From contig WOYW01000007.1 of NCBI GenBank assembly GCA_011620605.1, forward strand, positions 1-64,000: a DNA stretch of 64,000 nucleotides, written 5' to 3'. Made by a program: the position numbers and the translations under genes. This stretch comes from Bacteroidales bacterium. GTDB lineage: Bacteria; Bacteroidota; Bacteroidia; Bacteroidales; UBA932. Shown one piece after another: positions 45,890-55,591 of the stretch (positions are counted from its first letter, which is position 1; every line of letters starts with the position of its first letter). A model generated the notes under the pieces. The model had not been told where the DNA came from. It saw nothing but the letters and a program-made list of their open reading frames with translations, and ran no database searches.

Positions 45890-48360
45890 AAATCTTTGCG
45901 ACAATTTTGTCAATTCTTTTACTGGGGGCCGTGAACCTGATGGCAGCCGCAAACACGACGACCATCAAAGGGGTTGTTATTGATAAAGAAACCCGGACTC
46001 CGCTTTCATATGCTACGGTTGCCGTCAGGAACGGCAGTGATGAGGTTATAGCTGCTGCCACGGCAAATGAAGACGGAATTTTTTCGATCAGCAACGTACC
46101 TCACGGTTCGTACCGTCTTGTTGCCACCTTTATTGGGTACAAAGAACATGAAACGCCGGTACAATTGAATACTTCTGAAATGGATGCTGGTACCATTGAA
46201 ATGGAAGAGGATGTGGAAACGCTTGAAACAGCAGTTATTACAGCAAGGGTCCCTCTGATTGAACAGAAAATTGATAAAATTGTCATGAACGTGGCCGAGG
46301 CTGTATCAACCGAGGGAAGCAATGCCCTGGAAGTATTGCGAAAAGCCCCGGGGGTGACCATCGATATGGACGGAAACGTAAAACTCAACGGCCAGGCTGT
46401 GAGCATCTGGATTGACGGACGTCCTTCTTACATGAGTGGTCTGGAGCTTGAAGCTCTGTTGAGATCCACCGAAGGAACGACCATTGATAAGATAGAGCTT
46501 ATGGCGCATCCATCTGCCCGTTACGATGCCGAAGGCACCGGGGGGATCATTAATATTAAGATGAAGAAAAACCTGCTGAAGGGATTCAGTGGTATGGCCA
46601 ACGGTTTTTACGGAGGTATGAAACACCAACTCTACGAACAGGAGGCCGGAGGGGGCTTGAATCTGAACCTGCGTACCGATAAAACAAACACATTGCTTAA
46701 TTATGGCGGACGTTACGAAGAAATGGGAGCCACGTTGGATTCCTGGACCGGTTTGGGCGGAAATACCGGTTTTGAACAGATATCGCATTCCGATTTTCTG
46801 ATAGGATCGCAGAGTCATACCATAAAACTGGCCAATGATTTCTATATTGACAAAAAGAACACGGTGGGATTTATAGTAACCACCATGTTCCGGGATCAGA
46901 CACAGGATAATTATGGGGATCAGAATTTTACCAATTTCTATCTTAACGAACAGCTTGTAAATAGTATTAAGAGCATAATAGAAACGGGTTCCGACTACGA
47001 CAATATTACTACAAACATCAATTACACGGGTTTATTTAATGAGCAAAAGGCACAGGAATTGACCTTTAACGGTGATTACGCCTATTACGACATTGCTTCC
47101 CGGAATTTTCAGGATAACAGCATAGTTACCGGGACCGGTATTAGTGAAATGTTTCGTCAGAACAGCCAGCAGTATATAAACCTGGTTTCGGGAAGGGCGG
47201 ATTACCAGCAATCTTTCTGGAAAACGGGTATGCTGGAAACCGGTCTTAAGTGGGCTATGACGCAAACCGATAACGATCTGAACCGGGAAGATTTTCTGAA
47301 TAATATCTGGCAGCCCAATACCAACATGTCCAACCAGTTTTTATATACCGAACACATTGCTGCGGCATATGCATCGGTAGGCCGGATGTTGGGAACCAAA
47401 TGGATGCTTAAATTGGGATTGCGCGGAGAATATACATATGCACTGGGAAATTGGATCACGGCGCAAAAAGAAACCGTAAAAAGTTATTTTAATGTTTTTC
47501 CTACCGTTTTTGTAGGATACAATCCTTCGGCAATCTGGCGTCTGACGCTCTCCTATACAAGCCGTATAGGCAGGCCGTCTTTCAACCAGCTGAATCCTTT
47601 CCGGAACTACGTCGACGCCAATTCCTACGTGGAGGGAAATCCGGATCTTGATCCGCAGCTCTCGGATCAGCTGGCACTGAGCGTTAATTTCAAAACGCAT
47701 TACAACCTGGCTTTGATCTACGCACATACCCGGAATCTGATCATGCAAAATCCTTATTACGATCAGACAGGGACCAAGATGCTTATGTATGAAAATTTCG
47801 GGAATCAGAATATGGCAGGAGGTGCCTTGTCCATCAGTGAACTACCCATCACTCAATGGCTGCATTTTACAGCAAGCGGAACATGTCTCTATATGACCAA
47901 TTCTGCAGATCCCGCTCAGGGTCAGACAGAACGGTACGTTAATAACGGTATGTTGACCAATGCTTACGGTCAGTTGACTTTCCTGTTGCCAAAAAACTGG
48001 AAAATCGAGATCGACGCTATGTTCCAGGGAAAGATCCCATACGGTTATTTCATCATAGAACCAATATTCATGACCAGTGGCGGAATTAAGAAAAACTTCC
48101 TGGACAACAAAGCCACTTTAAGTCTCAATGTCAATGATATTTTTAATACCTTTGATAACAACCTGAAGTTCAATTCGGATAGTGATGTTCAATACACACT
48201 GGACCAGAAGATAAATCTTCAGAAGGTCAGGTTGAGTTTCAGTATACGTTTTGGACAGGGAAAAGCTGCCAGGGCCAGGAAGGTGGGGAATCTTGAAGAA
48301 GCTTCCAGGGTTGGAACTTCAGGCGGTATTTCCACCGATACTTCAGGCGGATTAAAGTGA
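45886..48360 (+). CDS. TonB-dependent receptor-like outer-membrane protein
   Basis: An 824-residue exported protein. After the signal (about 1-23) comes a carboxypeptidase-regulatory-like domain (TIKGVVIDKETRTPLSYATVAV to about residue 95). A plug domain follows (about 110-215, with IDKIVMNVAEAV and GGIINIKMKKNL) and then a large beta-barrel. The barrel ends near LSFSIRFGQG, followed by a short Gly/Thr-rich tail. It belongs to the outer-membrane beta-barrel family often seen with ABC transporters under GntR control. The ligand is unknown. Confidence 0.87.
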   Translation: MKIFATILSILLLGAVNLMAAANTTTIKGVVIDKETRTPLSYATVAVRNGSDEVIAAATANEDGIFSISNVPHGSYRLVATFIGYKEHETPVQLNTSEMDAGTIEMEEDVETLETAVITARVPLIEQKIDKIVMNVAEAVSTEGSNALEVLRKAPGVTIDMDGNVKLNGQAVSIWIDGRPSYMSGLELEALLRSTEGTTIDKIELMAHPSARYDAEGTGGIINIKMKKNLLKGFSGMANGFYGGMKHQLYEQEAGGGLNLNLRTDKTNTLLNYGGRYEEMGATLDSWTGLGGNTGFEQISHSDFLIGSQSHTIKLANDFYIDKKNTVGFIVTTMFRDQTQDNYGDQNFTNFYLNEQLVNSIKSIIETGSDYDNITTNINYTGLFNEQKAQELTFNGDYAYYDIASRNFQDNSIVTGTGISEMFRQNSQQYINLVSGRADYQQSFWKTGMLETGLKWAMTQTDNDLNREDFLNNIWQPNTNMSNQFLYTEHIAAAYASVGRMLGTKWMLKLGLRGEYTYALGNWITAQKETVKSYFNVFPTVFVGYNPSAIWRLTLSYTSRIGRPSFNQLNPFRNYVDANSYVEGNPDLDPQLSDQLALSVNFKTHYNLALIYAHTRNLIMQNPYYDQTGTKMLMYENFGNQNMAGGALSISELPITQWLHFTASGTCLYMTNSADPAQGQTERYVNNGMLTNAYGQLTFLLPKNWKIEIDAMFQGKIPYGYFIIEPIFMTSGGIKKNFLDNKATLSLNVNDIFNTFDNNLKFNSDSDVQYTLDQKINLQKVRLSFSIRFGQGKAARARKVGNLEEASRVGTSGGISTDTSGGLK

Positions 48361-48376
48361 TATTATCATAATTTTT

Positions 48377-49144
48377 ATGAGAAGAAAATACAAATTGGGA
48401 ATGGCCTTTGGCGGTGGAGGCGCCAGAGGCTATTATCATGCAGGAGCGTTGAAGCGCCTGTTGGAATTGGGATACAGGCCCGATATGGTGTCCGGGACAA
48501 GCGTGGGGTCAATAGTGGCCGCCATGTATGCCCAGGGATTAACCATAGAGGAAATGCTGGAAGCATTCAGGGAACTTAACCTGAAAGATTTTTTGGAACC
48601 CAGGATACCTAAGGAGTACCTGGTGGATTCAAAACCGGTAAAAAAAATCCTGGAAGAAACACTTAAAGCAAAGACTTTTGAAGAGTTAAAGATACCTTTA
48701 AAAGTAGTTGCGACCTGTCTTGAAACTGCTAAGGAAGTAGTTTTTGACAGTGGCCCGCTTATTGATGCCATATTGGCTTCCTGCAGCGTTCCGGTGGTTT
48801 TTCCTCCTGTGAAAATGGATGGTAAACATTATGTAGACGGCGGAGTCATAAGGAATGTTCCCGTATTGCCCCTCCGTAAAGAATGCAAAAAAGTCTTTGC
48901 CCTGAATTTATTTCCCGAACCGGAACGGAATACGGATTATACCAGAAACATGAAATACATAGCCGAACGCTGTGTTACCATGTTATTCAATGCCAATGCT
49001 TCCTATGACATGGATCTGGCCGATCTGGTCATTGAAGATGAAGAAATGGCGGTTTACAATGCCTATGATCTAAAACATAAAGAAGAGATGTTTGACCTGG
49101 GATACAACGCCAGGGCACTCAGATCACTCGACAAACTTACATAG
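48377..49144 (+). CDS. Patatin-like phospholipase
   Basis: A 255-residue lipid acyl hydrolase. The oxyanion loop FGGGGARG, the nucleophile GTSVGS (Ser of GxSxG) and the catalytic Asp in YVDGGV are present. It lacks a signal peptide, so it is likely intracellular or membrane-associated. No -7 box is seen in the 16-base gap after the TonB-receptor gene, so cotranscription is likely. It overlaps the convergent flavin reductase gene by 21 bases. Confidence 0.9.
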   Translation: MRRKYKLGMAFGGGGARGYYHAGALKRLLELGYRPDMVSGTSVGSIVAAMYAQGLTIEEMLEAFRELNLKDFLEPRIPKEYLVDSKPVKKILEETLKAKTFEELKIPLKVVATCLETAKEVVFDSGPLIDAILASCSVPVVFPPVKMDGKHYVDGGVIRNVPVLPLRKECKKVFALNLFPEPERNTDYTRNMKYIAERCVTMLFNANASYDMDLADLVIEDEEMAVYNAYDLKHKEEMFDLGYNARALRSLDKLT

Positions 49145-49687
49145 CCAACGGCCATAGGAACGGAAGAATCTATGGATCAGTTCTTCCATACGGCTATCGG
49201 TCAGATGCCCCTGATGGTCAAAAAGATCGGAGGCACCCCCAATATACATCTCGGGCTGTGCCATAACGGGGGCATTCAGGCAAACCAGGGACTGTCTTAA
49301 ATGATGGTTGGCACCGAACCCGCCTATGGCTCCCATGGACACAGAGATCACGGCAGAAGGTTTGTTACTCCATACATTTTGTTTGTAGGGCCGGGATCCC
49401 ACATCAATGGCATTCTTCATGGCAGCCGTGGTGGATCGGTTATATTCCGGTGTAATGAAAATGACTCCGTCAAATTCTTTGATCTTTTTACGGAAAGCCG
49501 TCCATTCCCGGGGTGTACTGTCTTCCAGATCCTCGTTGTACAGGGGAAGATTCCCGATTTCCACAATTTCCAGGTCTATTGTGTCAGGAGCCAGGTCAAT
49601 CAGTACCCTTGCCATTTTCCGGTTGAGGGATTCCTTTCTGAGACTGCCTACTAATAAGGCGATTTGTTTTCTTTCCTTAATTTCCAT
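49124..49687 (-). CDS. NADPH-dependent FMN reductase family protein
   Basis: A 187-residue flavodoxin-like protein with the FMN-phosphate loop GSLRKESLNRKMA and the flavin-contact region TPEYNRSTTAAMKNAID. These enzymes reduce FMN, quinones or azo compounds in the cytoplasm. Two candidate -7 boxes lie upstream (TAACTTTA at 49706-49699 and TATATTTG at 49730-49723, minus strand). The specific acceptor is unknown. Confidence 0.88.
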   Translation of the reverse strand: MEIKERKQIALLVGSLRKESLNRKMARVLIDLAPDTIDLEIVEIGNLPLYNEDLEDSTPREWTAFRKKIKEFDGVIFITPEYNRSTTAAMKNAIDVGSRPYKQNVWSNKPSAVISVSMGAIGGFGANHHLRQSLVCLNAPVMAQPEMYIGGASDLFDHQGHLTDSRMEELIHRFFRSYGRWLCKFVE

Positions 49688-49841
49688 GAGATCAAGTATA
49701 AAGTTATCAATCCGGTCAATTACAAATATAATATTTTAATTGCTAAATTTGTTATTATGAAACCTCCATGACGAATTAGACGTCCAAGCGAATGAAAAAG
49801 AGAGGTAATCGTATCTTTGTTAGCAATAAAACATAAGAACG

Positions 49842-50219
49842 ATGGACCCTCAAATAAGTTTCAATCAAGTCGTATCCAGGGGATGCGGCATAGATGTCCA
49901 CCAGAAAGTGGTGGTAGCCACGATAAGTGGCGAAGGCCTAAAGCAGGAAACCCGGGAGTTCGGGACCTTTACGCGCTCTTTGACAGAACTGAAAGACTGG
50001 TTATTGGAAAACGGAGTCACACACGTGGCCATGGAGAGTACAGGTATTTATTGGAAGTCTGTTTACCATGTGATAAATGGAATGGAGGAGTATAAAGAAC
50101 CTGGAGCAGATTATGTAACCCAACGGGTAGAAAAGAAACGGAAGCTATACCTGAAAAGAGAACTGGAAAAACTCGGTTACGCAGTCCAGCTCACCCAGCC
50201 GGCCCCACAAGCAGGATAG
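49842..50219 (+). pseudogene. IS110-family transposase, internally deleted
   Basis: The first 85 residues carry the IS110 DEDD N-terminal domain (GIDVHQKVVVATI and HVAMESTGIYWKSVY). From about residue 88 the sequence jumps in frame to the conserved C-terminal tail (ADYVTQRVEKKRKLYLKRELEKL is typical of that end). The roughly 200-residue middle, including the second catalytic domain, is missing. A -7 box TATCTTTG lies at 49812-49819. The preceding 154 bases could hold part of the left-end noncoding (bridge RNA) region, but none was recognised. Confidence 0.82.
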
Positions 50220-50276
50220 AAAACAAACTAAAGGTCAATTTTTACTGGGACCCGCTATTTACGAATATCCAATTTT

Positions 50277-50624
50277 ATGATTTATCACGGTCTTACCAAA
50301 CTGTTGAATTATGAGCAATTGAGGAATGCATTTCCCGATCCACTGGGTTTGGCCAGCCATGTTTCGCTAATACTGATCTTGTTTGCGGAAATTGGCTGCA
50401 GTATCCTGATTATTGCCGGCCATCTGATAAGGCTGGCCACCATCCCGGTAATTGCAGGAATGATTGCTGCCGGCTTTGTAGTACACGCCAGGGATCCGTT
50501 TTCGGTTAGAGAATTATCCCTGTTGTATCTGGGGCTTTTTATGGTTTTGTTGATAACAGGCGCAGGCAGCCTCTCCGTTGATCATTATCTTTTTAGGAAA
50601 AAGGAATGGTTTTCCCGTAAATGA
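50277..50624 (+). CDS. DoxX-family membrane protein, probably 5'-truncated
   Basis: A 115-residue protein with three or more membrane helices. The DoxX signature YHGLTKLL appears immediately at the start, whereas intact DoxX proteins have about 15-20 residues before it. The upstream frame (RYLRISNF) resembles part of that helix but has no start codon after the stop at 50229. The IS110 remnant lies 57 bases upstream, so insertion or deletion there may have removed the 5' end. Its last 32 bases overlap the convergent GNAT gene. Confidence 0.65.
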   Translation: MIYHGLTKLLNYEQLRNAFPDPLGLASHVSLILILFAEIGCSILIIAGHLIRLATIPVIAGMIAAGFVVHARDPFSVRELSLLYLGLFMVLLITGAGSLSVDHYLFRKKEWFSRK

Positions 50625-51087
50625 CTTTGCTGTCACCGGGTGCGTAAAATCCGGGAAGTTCAGCCATTTTAAGGTATTTGTGCTTTTCGTAGAACTTTCG
50701 CGTGGGAAGGTAATCTGGTCTTCCGGATGTCTCTATCCATATTTGTTTACCGTTCCGTATGAGGATAGCTTGCTCCATTCTGGTTATTAATCCTGATCCC
50801 AGACCTTGTCCCTGCAGATCTTTACGTACAGCCATCCAGTAAATATCCCAACCCGAACGTGTACAGGGCGTGGGCCCGTAGACGGCATATCCGGCACAAA
50901 CCCCGTTCTCCATAGCAATGATACAATAATAACCCGAAGCCTCACCCTGATCCAGGTAAGACTGCAATACCTCAAGTGCCACCTCAATCTCAAAATTATA
51001 GAACAAACCCGTGGACTCCATGACAGCGGTCAGTGATCTAAGATCTTGTTTAAACAGAACATCACGAAAAGTAAATGACATATTCAT
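50593..51087 (-). CDS. GNAT-family N-acetyltransferase
   Basis: A 164-residue acetyltransferase with the acetyl-CoA loop RKDLQGQGLGSGLI (motif A, Q-x-x-G-x-G/A) and the C-terminal FYEKHKYLKMAELPGFY. It is the last gene of an operon after two ATP-grasp ligase genes, with a 4-base gap. The likely role is acetylation of an amine in the product made by those ligases. That is inferred from context and the substrate is unknown. Confidence 0.85.
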   Translation of the reverse strand: MNMSFTFRDVLFKQDLRSLTAVMESTGLFYNFEIEVALEVLQSYLDQGEASGYYCIIAMENGVCAGYAVYGPTPCTRSGWDIYWMAVRKDLQGQGLGSGLITRMEQAILIRNGKQIWIETSGRPDYLPTRKFYEKHKYLKMAELPGFYAPGDSKVIYGKTIPFS

Positions 51088-51091
51088 CAGT

Positions 51092-52060
51092 TTAATTGAG
51101 ACAGGAAATGATCTGTTGTATCATATCGGTTGTTGAAAACCCGGCTTGTTTTCCGGCTGCCACAAAACCGCTGTCAGGAGATATACAGGGATTGGCATTT
51201 ATTTCCAACACATAAGGTATACTCGCGGTACTTAGCCTGATGTCCACCCTGAAATAACCTGACAATTCGAAAACCTCCCCACAGCTGACAGCTGTTTTTT
51301 TTAATTTCTGCGCAATCTGAGGAATATCTTCCAGGGTGTTGAATTTTCGATATGTGTGTTTGTATTCAAACGAATCTTCCATCCATTTGGAGCGGTATCC
51401 CAGTATTTTTGCTTTACCGGCCGGATATCCGCTGAATATCATTTCGGGGATGGGATAAATGACATACTGACCGGGGCTTCCCGTAACACTCAGGTTGAAT
51501 TCCCTCCCGTCAATATACTCTTCCACAAAATATTGTGCCGGATCAAACGTCTTCAGCCATTCCCCTGAGTCGGGCAGGGCAGGGTCAAAGACATGATGTT
51601 CGTCAAGCTCGGCCGAACCCTCCTCGGCAATCGGCTTGACGATATATTTTTTGTGTCTGTCCAGCAAATCGGGTCTGTCTGTGCTTAACCACGCGGGGGT
51701 ATCAATCCCGTGAGAAGTCATGACCCTTTTGGCAAGCGGTTTCCTTGTAGTCAGGTACAGGCCTTCTTCTCCCACACCGGTGTAAGGAATTTTCCAGGCA
51801 TGCAGGATGGAAGGAACTGTATGAAGTAACCCGGTGAAACCCCACACAGACTCAACCAGGTTGAATACGAAAGCGGGTTTTTCCGCCAACAAAGGCTGAA
51901 GGTCTCCGTTAAGATCAGTCCCAACATCTCTTATCCGGCAAAGGTATCCAAGATCTTCAAGGGCATTCCTGACAAGTTCCACCTGATGGATTACGTCCTG
52001 TTCATCAGGAGAGGGATGGGCGGAAAGCCGGTTATGCAGGATAATAACTGTATTGTTCAC
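51092..52060 (-). CDS. ATP-grasp ligase, D-Ala-D-Ala ligase-like (second of pair)
   Basis: A 322-residue ATP-grasp enzyme of the Ddl fold. ATP-binding residues lie in KYIVKPIAEEGSAE and QYFVEEYIDGREF, and the metal-binding motif is YVLEINANPCI. It shares the Ddl-like N-terminal lobe (FNLVESVWGFTGLLHTVPSILHAWKIPYTG) with its upstream neighbour but is clearly divergent from it. It should join a carboxylate to an amine through an acyl phosphate. It is unlikely to be the housekeeping Ddl, given the tandem arrangement and GNAT partner. The genes overlap by 29 bases. Confidence 0.82.
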   Translation of the reverse strand: MNNTVIILHNRLSAHPSPDEQDVIHQVELVRNALEDLGYLCRIRDVGTDLNGDLQPLLAEKPAFVFNLVESVWGFTGLLHTVPSILHAWKIPYTGVGEEGLYLTTRKPLAKRVMTSHGIDTPAWLSTDRPDLLDRHKKYIVKPIAEEGSAELDEHHVFDPALPDSGEWLKTFDPAQYFVEEYIDGREFNLSVTGSPGQYVIYPIPEMIFSGYPAGKAKILGYRSKWMEDSFEYKHTYRKFNTLEDIPQIAQKLKKTAVSCGEVFELSGYFRVDIRLSTASIPYVLEINANPCISPDSGFVAAGKQAGFSTTDMIQQIISCLN

Positions 52061-53063
52061 GGGGTATGATCAGGGAAGGTATTTCAGTACCGTATATTCT
52101 TTTTAATGCAGCCTGCATGATGGTATCTATCAATTGCGTAAAATCCATGCCGTTCATTCTTGCCAATATGGGAAGGTCTGAATCTTTAAAATTCAACCCG
52201 GCAAGGGGATTGATCTCCATGAATTCAGGTTCTCCCATACGATTTAATTTCACATCCACCCTCCCACTATCACGGGAGCCTGTGATCTCCCAAACGCCAA
52301 GAGCCAATCGTGCACATGCTGCAGCCGTTTCGCCATCCTCGGCGTTTTGATATTCAACGGCCTCCTTATAATTCTGTTTGTTTTCGTATGAGTATATATC
52401 CGGCACTTCATTCTTGAAAATTACCTCCATAACCCCAATCACGCGTGCTTCTTTTCCATTTCCGCATATCCCGACTGTAAATTCACGACCGGGAAGGTAT
52501 TCTTCTACCAATACTGCCTGGTTGTAACGTTCCAGCAGTTTTCGGCTGACCTGTCTGAATTCTTCTTCGTTCCATATCAGGGAATATTCTCCTATTCCTT
52601 TACCGGATCCTTCCATGACAGGTTTTAGAAATAGAGGGAAAGAGGGTTTTGGACCATTCATGTCTTCTTCAGAGCGTATGAGACAAAAATCGGGAGTGGG
52701 TATTCCCGCATCCCTGACCACACGTTTGCAAAAAGCTTTATTAAGTGAAAGTGCCATGGTGGCAGCCCCGGAAAAAACATAAGGAATTTGCCAGTCATCA
52801 AGTATGGCGGGAACAAGCGATTCCCTTCCGTCTCCGAAGATCCCTTCGCAGATATTGAATACAAGATCCCATCTGTTTCCGTTAAGAAGACGCATCATCA
52901 GCGATCGTGCATTTCCGATGCGTTCGGTTTGATAACCCAGTGAATGCAAGGCGGTTTCGATGCCCTCTATCGTCTCTGTTTTGTCCAGTTCTGCGGTGTC
53001 TTCTTCTGAATATCCCAAAGACAGATATTCGGAACGCAGGTCATAAGTGAGGCCAATTTTCAT
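52032..53063 (-). CDS. ATP-grasp ligase, D-Ala-D-Ala ligase-like (first of pair)
   Basis: A 343-residue Ddl-fold ATP-grasp enzyme. Visible motifs are NICEGIFGDGRESLVPAIL in the N-lobe, FLKPVMEGSGKGIGE and VLVEEYLPGREF for ATP binding, and FMEINPLAGLN for the metals. The start is set at MKIGLTYDLR. An in-frame ATG 33 bases upstream is less likely. As the first gene of a three-gene operon with a second ligase and a GNAT, it probably makes the first amide bond of a small peptide-like metabolite. Confidence 0.82.
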   Translation of the reverse strand: MKIGLTYDLRSEYLSLGYSEEDTAELDKTETIEGIETALHSLGYQTERIGNARSLMMRLLNGNRWDLVFNICEGIFGDGRESLVPAILDDWQIPYVFSGAATMALSLNKAFCKRVVRDAGIPTPDFCLIRSEEDMNGPKPSFPLFLKPVMEGSGKGIGEYSLIWNEEEFRQVSRKLLERYNQAVLVEEYLPGREFTVGICGNGKEARVIGVMEVIFKNEVPDIYSYENKQNYKEAVEYQNAEDGETAAACARLALGVWEITGSRDSGRVDVKLNRMGEPEFMEINPLAGLNFKDSDLPILARMNGMDFTQLIDTIMQAALKRIYGTEIPSLIIPREQYSYYPA

Positions 53064-53195
53064 TTCATTTGCTCCCGGGCTCAACGGGAATACCATAAAT
53101 TTTCATATTTTTGGTTTGTAAAATAATGTGCGATATTAATACATTTTAGAATCCGTTGTTCCGCTTAAAAAAAAAATCAATAAAAATATTTGATC

Positions 53196-53381
53196 ATGAA
53201 ATGTGAAATGCCAAAAAGTGCTCCCCAGGCAGGAGCTGTTTACGGGATAGGTTTTGTGGGTGCAGTAATCTATTTTATTATTGAAGCTACCGGGTTTTGG
53301 GCCGGTGTGCTGGGTGTTGTAAAAGCCTTTGTATGGCCTGCAATTATGGTATTTGAAATATTCAAATATATTGGTGCCTGA
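53196..53381 (+). CDS. Small conserved membrane protein
   Basis: A 61-residue protein with two hydrophobic segments (about 15-32 and 36-58) and motifs SAPQAGAVYGIGFVGAVIYF and GVVKAFVWPA. The sequence has the look of a widespread small membrane protein family of unknown function. An AATATTTG box (53185-53192) ends three bases before the ATG, suggesting another leaderless start. The next gene begins inside its 3' end. Confidence 0.65.
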   Translation: MKCEMPKSAPQAGAVYGIGFVGAVIYFIIEATGFWAGVLGVVKAFVWPAIMVFEIFKYIGA

Positions 53382-54015
53382 TCCCGAGATCCATCCTATG
53401 AAGCCTTTCCTGCCCGGGAGATCTCGTCTTCTCCTGTTAGGCAGTTTTCCACCTCCGGCTGCCCGGTGGTCCATGGATTTTTATTACCCGAATTTTCGAA
53501 ATGATATGTGGAGGATATTTGGGCTTATCTTTTTCAAAGACACTGCCTTCTTTACCCGGGGGAACGCCTTCAGAAAGGAAAGCATAAGTGCTTTTTGTGA
53601 AAAGCAGGGAATTGCTTTGTACGATGCTGCCATGCGTGTTATCAGAGGATCGGGGAATGCTTCGGATAAATTTATGGAAGTGCTTGATCCTATTGATCTT
53701 GCAGGTATTTTAAATCAGATACCCCTATGCAATACGGTTGCCGTAACCGGTCAAAAGGCGGCACAAACACTGCAGGGAGTAATAGGGGGTAATGGTTTCG
53801 CCCAGGAGGTTCCCCTTCCCGAAATGGGCAAATACGTGACCTTTCATTTTCAGGCGCGGACTATCAAATTGTACAGAATGCCGTCAACGTCCAGGGCTTA
53901 TCCAATGTCCCTGGAAAAGAAGGCATCTTACTACAAAGCATTGTTTGATGCATTGGGAATGAAACCCGGTTATTCCCATTCAATGGTTGCAGGAGGTTTG
54001 GAAGAAATATCGTAG
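53374..54015 (+). CDS. Uracil-DNA glycosylase family protein
   Basis: A 213-residue member of the UDG fold superfamily with [22 protein letters not shown] (shown in part: GSFPPP is motif 1) and a C-terminal [11 protein letters not shown] (motif-2-like PSTS). It may excise uracil or related bases from DNA. I place the start at the GTG at 53374 so that the N-terminal HPMKPFLPG context is kept. The ATG at 53398 is the conservative alternative. With the GTG start it overlaps the small membrane protein gene by eight bases. Its 3' end overlaps guaA by 46 bases. Confidence 0.75.
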   Translation: MPDPEIHPMKPFLPGRSRLLLLGSFPPPAARWSMDFYYPNFRNDMWRIFGLIFFKDTAFFTRGNAFRKESISAFCEKQGIALYDAAMRVIRGSGNASDKFMEVLDPIDLAGILNQIPLCNTVAVTGQKAAQTLQGVIGGNGFAQEVPLPEMGKYVTFHFQARTIKLYRMPSTSRAYPMSLEKKASYYKALFDALGMKPGYSHSMVAGGLEEIS

Positions 54016-55499
54016 ACCACCCTGTTAATTCCCCTTACTTTGTTGATAATCTCGTTAGATACTTCCATCAGGAATTCGTAAGGCAGGTGAACCCAGTCTG
54101 CTGTCATGCCGTCTGTTGATTCCACGGCGCGCAGAGCGATAGTAAATTCATAAGTACGTTCATCTCCCATAACTCCCACGCTTTTTACCGGAAGAAGTAT
54201 GGCTCCTGCCTGCCATACGGAATCATAAAGGTTTTCTTCTTTCAGTTTTCGAATAAAAATTTCGTCTGCCTGTCTGAGGATCGTGAGTTTTTCTGGAGTA
54301 ATATCGCCCAAGAGTCTTATAGCCAGCCCCGGTCCCGGGAAGGGATGTCTGCTAATGAGTTCTTTTTTGATGCCCAGGGAAAGGCCAATGCGACGCACTT
54401 CGTCTTTAAACAACATCCGTAAAGGTTCAACAATCTTAAGCCTGACGTGTTCGGGAAGTCCCCCTACGTTGTGATGGGATTTGATAACCGCAGAATGACC
54501 ATGCACAGGAACCGATTCAATCACATCGGGATAAATTGTGCCTTGAGCAAGCCAGGTGGCATCGTTGATCTTTCCTGCCTCCCTTTCAAAAACTTCAATG
54601 AATGTCCGTCCTATGGCTTTTCGTTTTGTCTCGGGATCTGAGATCCCTTTTAATGCCGATAAAAACACACCTGAAGCATCTACTCCGGTAATATTTAATC
54701 CCATTTCTTCGTAGGATCTCATAACGGCTCCGTATTCGTTTAAACGAAGCAGACCGGTATCCACAAAAATGCAGTGCAATTGTTTTCCTATTGCTCTGTG
54801 CAACAATACGGCAGCTACAGAACTGTCAACACCGCCCGATAAAGCCAGGATAACATGTTCGTCCCTGATCTTTTCGCGTAATTCAGCTACGGTACTTTCA
54901 ATGAAGCAGGAAGGAGTCCAGTCTCCCTTGCATTTACAGATATTAAAAGCGAAGTTGTTAAGCATTTCCTTGCCGTGAACAGAATGGTATACCTCCGGAT
55001 GGAATTGCACAGCGTATGTTTCTTCGTCCAGGAAACGGAAAGCGGCATACCTGATATCGTTTGTCGAGGCCAGGTTTACGGAACCCCGGGGCAAAGATTC
55101 TATACTGTCCCCGTGAGACATCCATACCGTAGTGGGTGACGGGATATCCTTGAACAGGAGTGAGTCCGGTTCTGTTATTTCCAGTTTAGCCCTGCCATAT
55201 TCTCTGGATGATGAAGACTTTACTGAACCGCCGTAACGTGTTGCCAGGTATTGAGAGCCAAAGCAGATCCCCAGTAAAGGTATATGCCCCCTGATGTGGC
55301 CCAGATCAATATCGGGTGCGTTTTCATCCATAACCGAATACGGACTCCCCGATAGTATTATTCCCTTAACGGCCCGGTCGGGTTGAGGATAATGATGGTA
55401 GGGGTGGATCTCACAAAACACGTTCATTTCGCGCAAACGTCTGCCAATCAATTGTGTAAATTGTGAACCAAAATCAAGAATGAGGATCTTCTCGTTCAT
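53970..55499 (-). CDS. guaA: GMP synthase (glutamine-hydrolysing)
   Basis: Converts XMP to GMP with glutamine. The 509-residue protein has an N-terminal class I amidotransferase ([12 protein letters not shown] with the nucleophile Cys, and FHPEV with the catalytic His) and the ATP-pyrophosphatase P-loop [14 protein letters not shown]-terminal dimerisation domain follows. The start is [11 protein letters not shown], 54 bases inside the longest frame. A -7 box TACTTTTG (55532-55525, minus) precedes it by 25 bases, with TTTG upstream. Confidence 0.96.
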   Translation of the reverse strand: MNEKILILDFGSQFTQLIGRRLREMNVFCEIHPYHHYPQPDRAVKGIILSGSPYSVMDENAPDIDLGHIRGHIPLLGICFGSQYLATRYGGSVKSSSSREYGRAKLEITEPDSLLFKDIPSPTTVWMSHGDSIESLPRGSVNLASTNDIRYAAFRFLDEETYAVQFHPEVYHSVHGKEMLNNFAFNICKCKGDWTPSCFIESTVAELREKIRDEHVILALSGGVDSSVAAVLLHRAIGKQLHCIFVDTGLLRLNEYGAVMRSYEEMGLNITGVDASGVFLSALKGISDPETKRKAIGRTFIEVFEREAGKINDATWLAQGTIYPDVIESVPVHGHSAVIKSHHNVGGLPEHVRLKIVEPLRMLFKDEVRRIGLSLGIKKELISRHPFPGPGLAIRLLGDITPEKLTILRQADEIFIRKLKEENLYDSVWQAGAILLPVKSVGVMGDERTYEFTIALRAVESTDGMTADWVHLPYEFLMEVSNEIINKVRGINRVVYDISSKPPATIEWE

Positions 55500-55524
55500 A
55501 AATGTGTAGGTTAATGTGCGTGAG

Positions 55525-55572
55525 CAAAAGTAGAACAAAACAGCGATTATCAAAAATAATTATTTATCTTTG
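55525..55572. promoter_or_regulatory. Divergent promoters of guaA (-) and yceD-rpmF (+)
   Basis: Minus strand: TTTG (55554-55551), 18-bp spacer, TACTTTTG (55532-55525) for guaA. Plus strand: TATCTTTG (55565-55572), 19 bases before the yceD ATG, without a clear -33 box. The two face away from each other. Confidence 0.55.
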
Positions 55573-55591
55573 TCCGCTCATTTCGGGCAGG

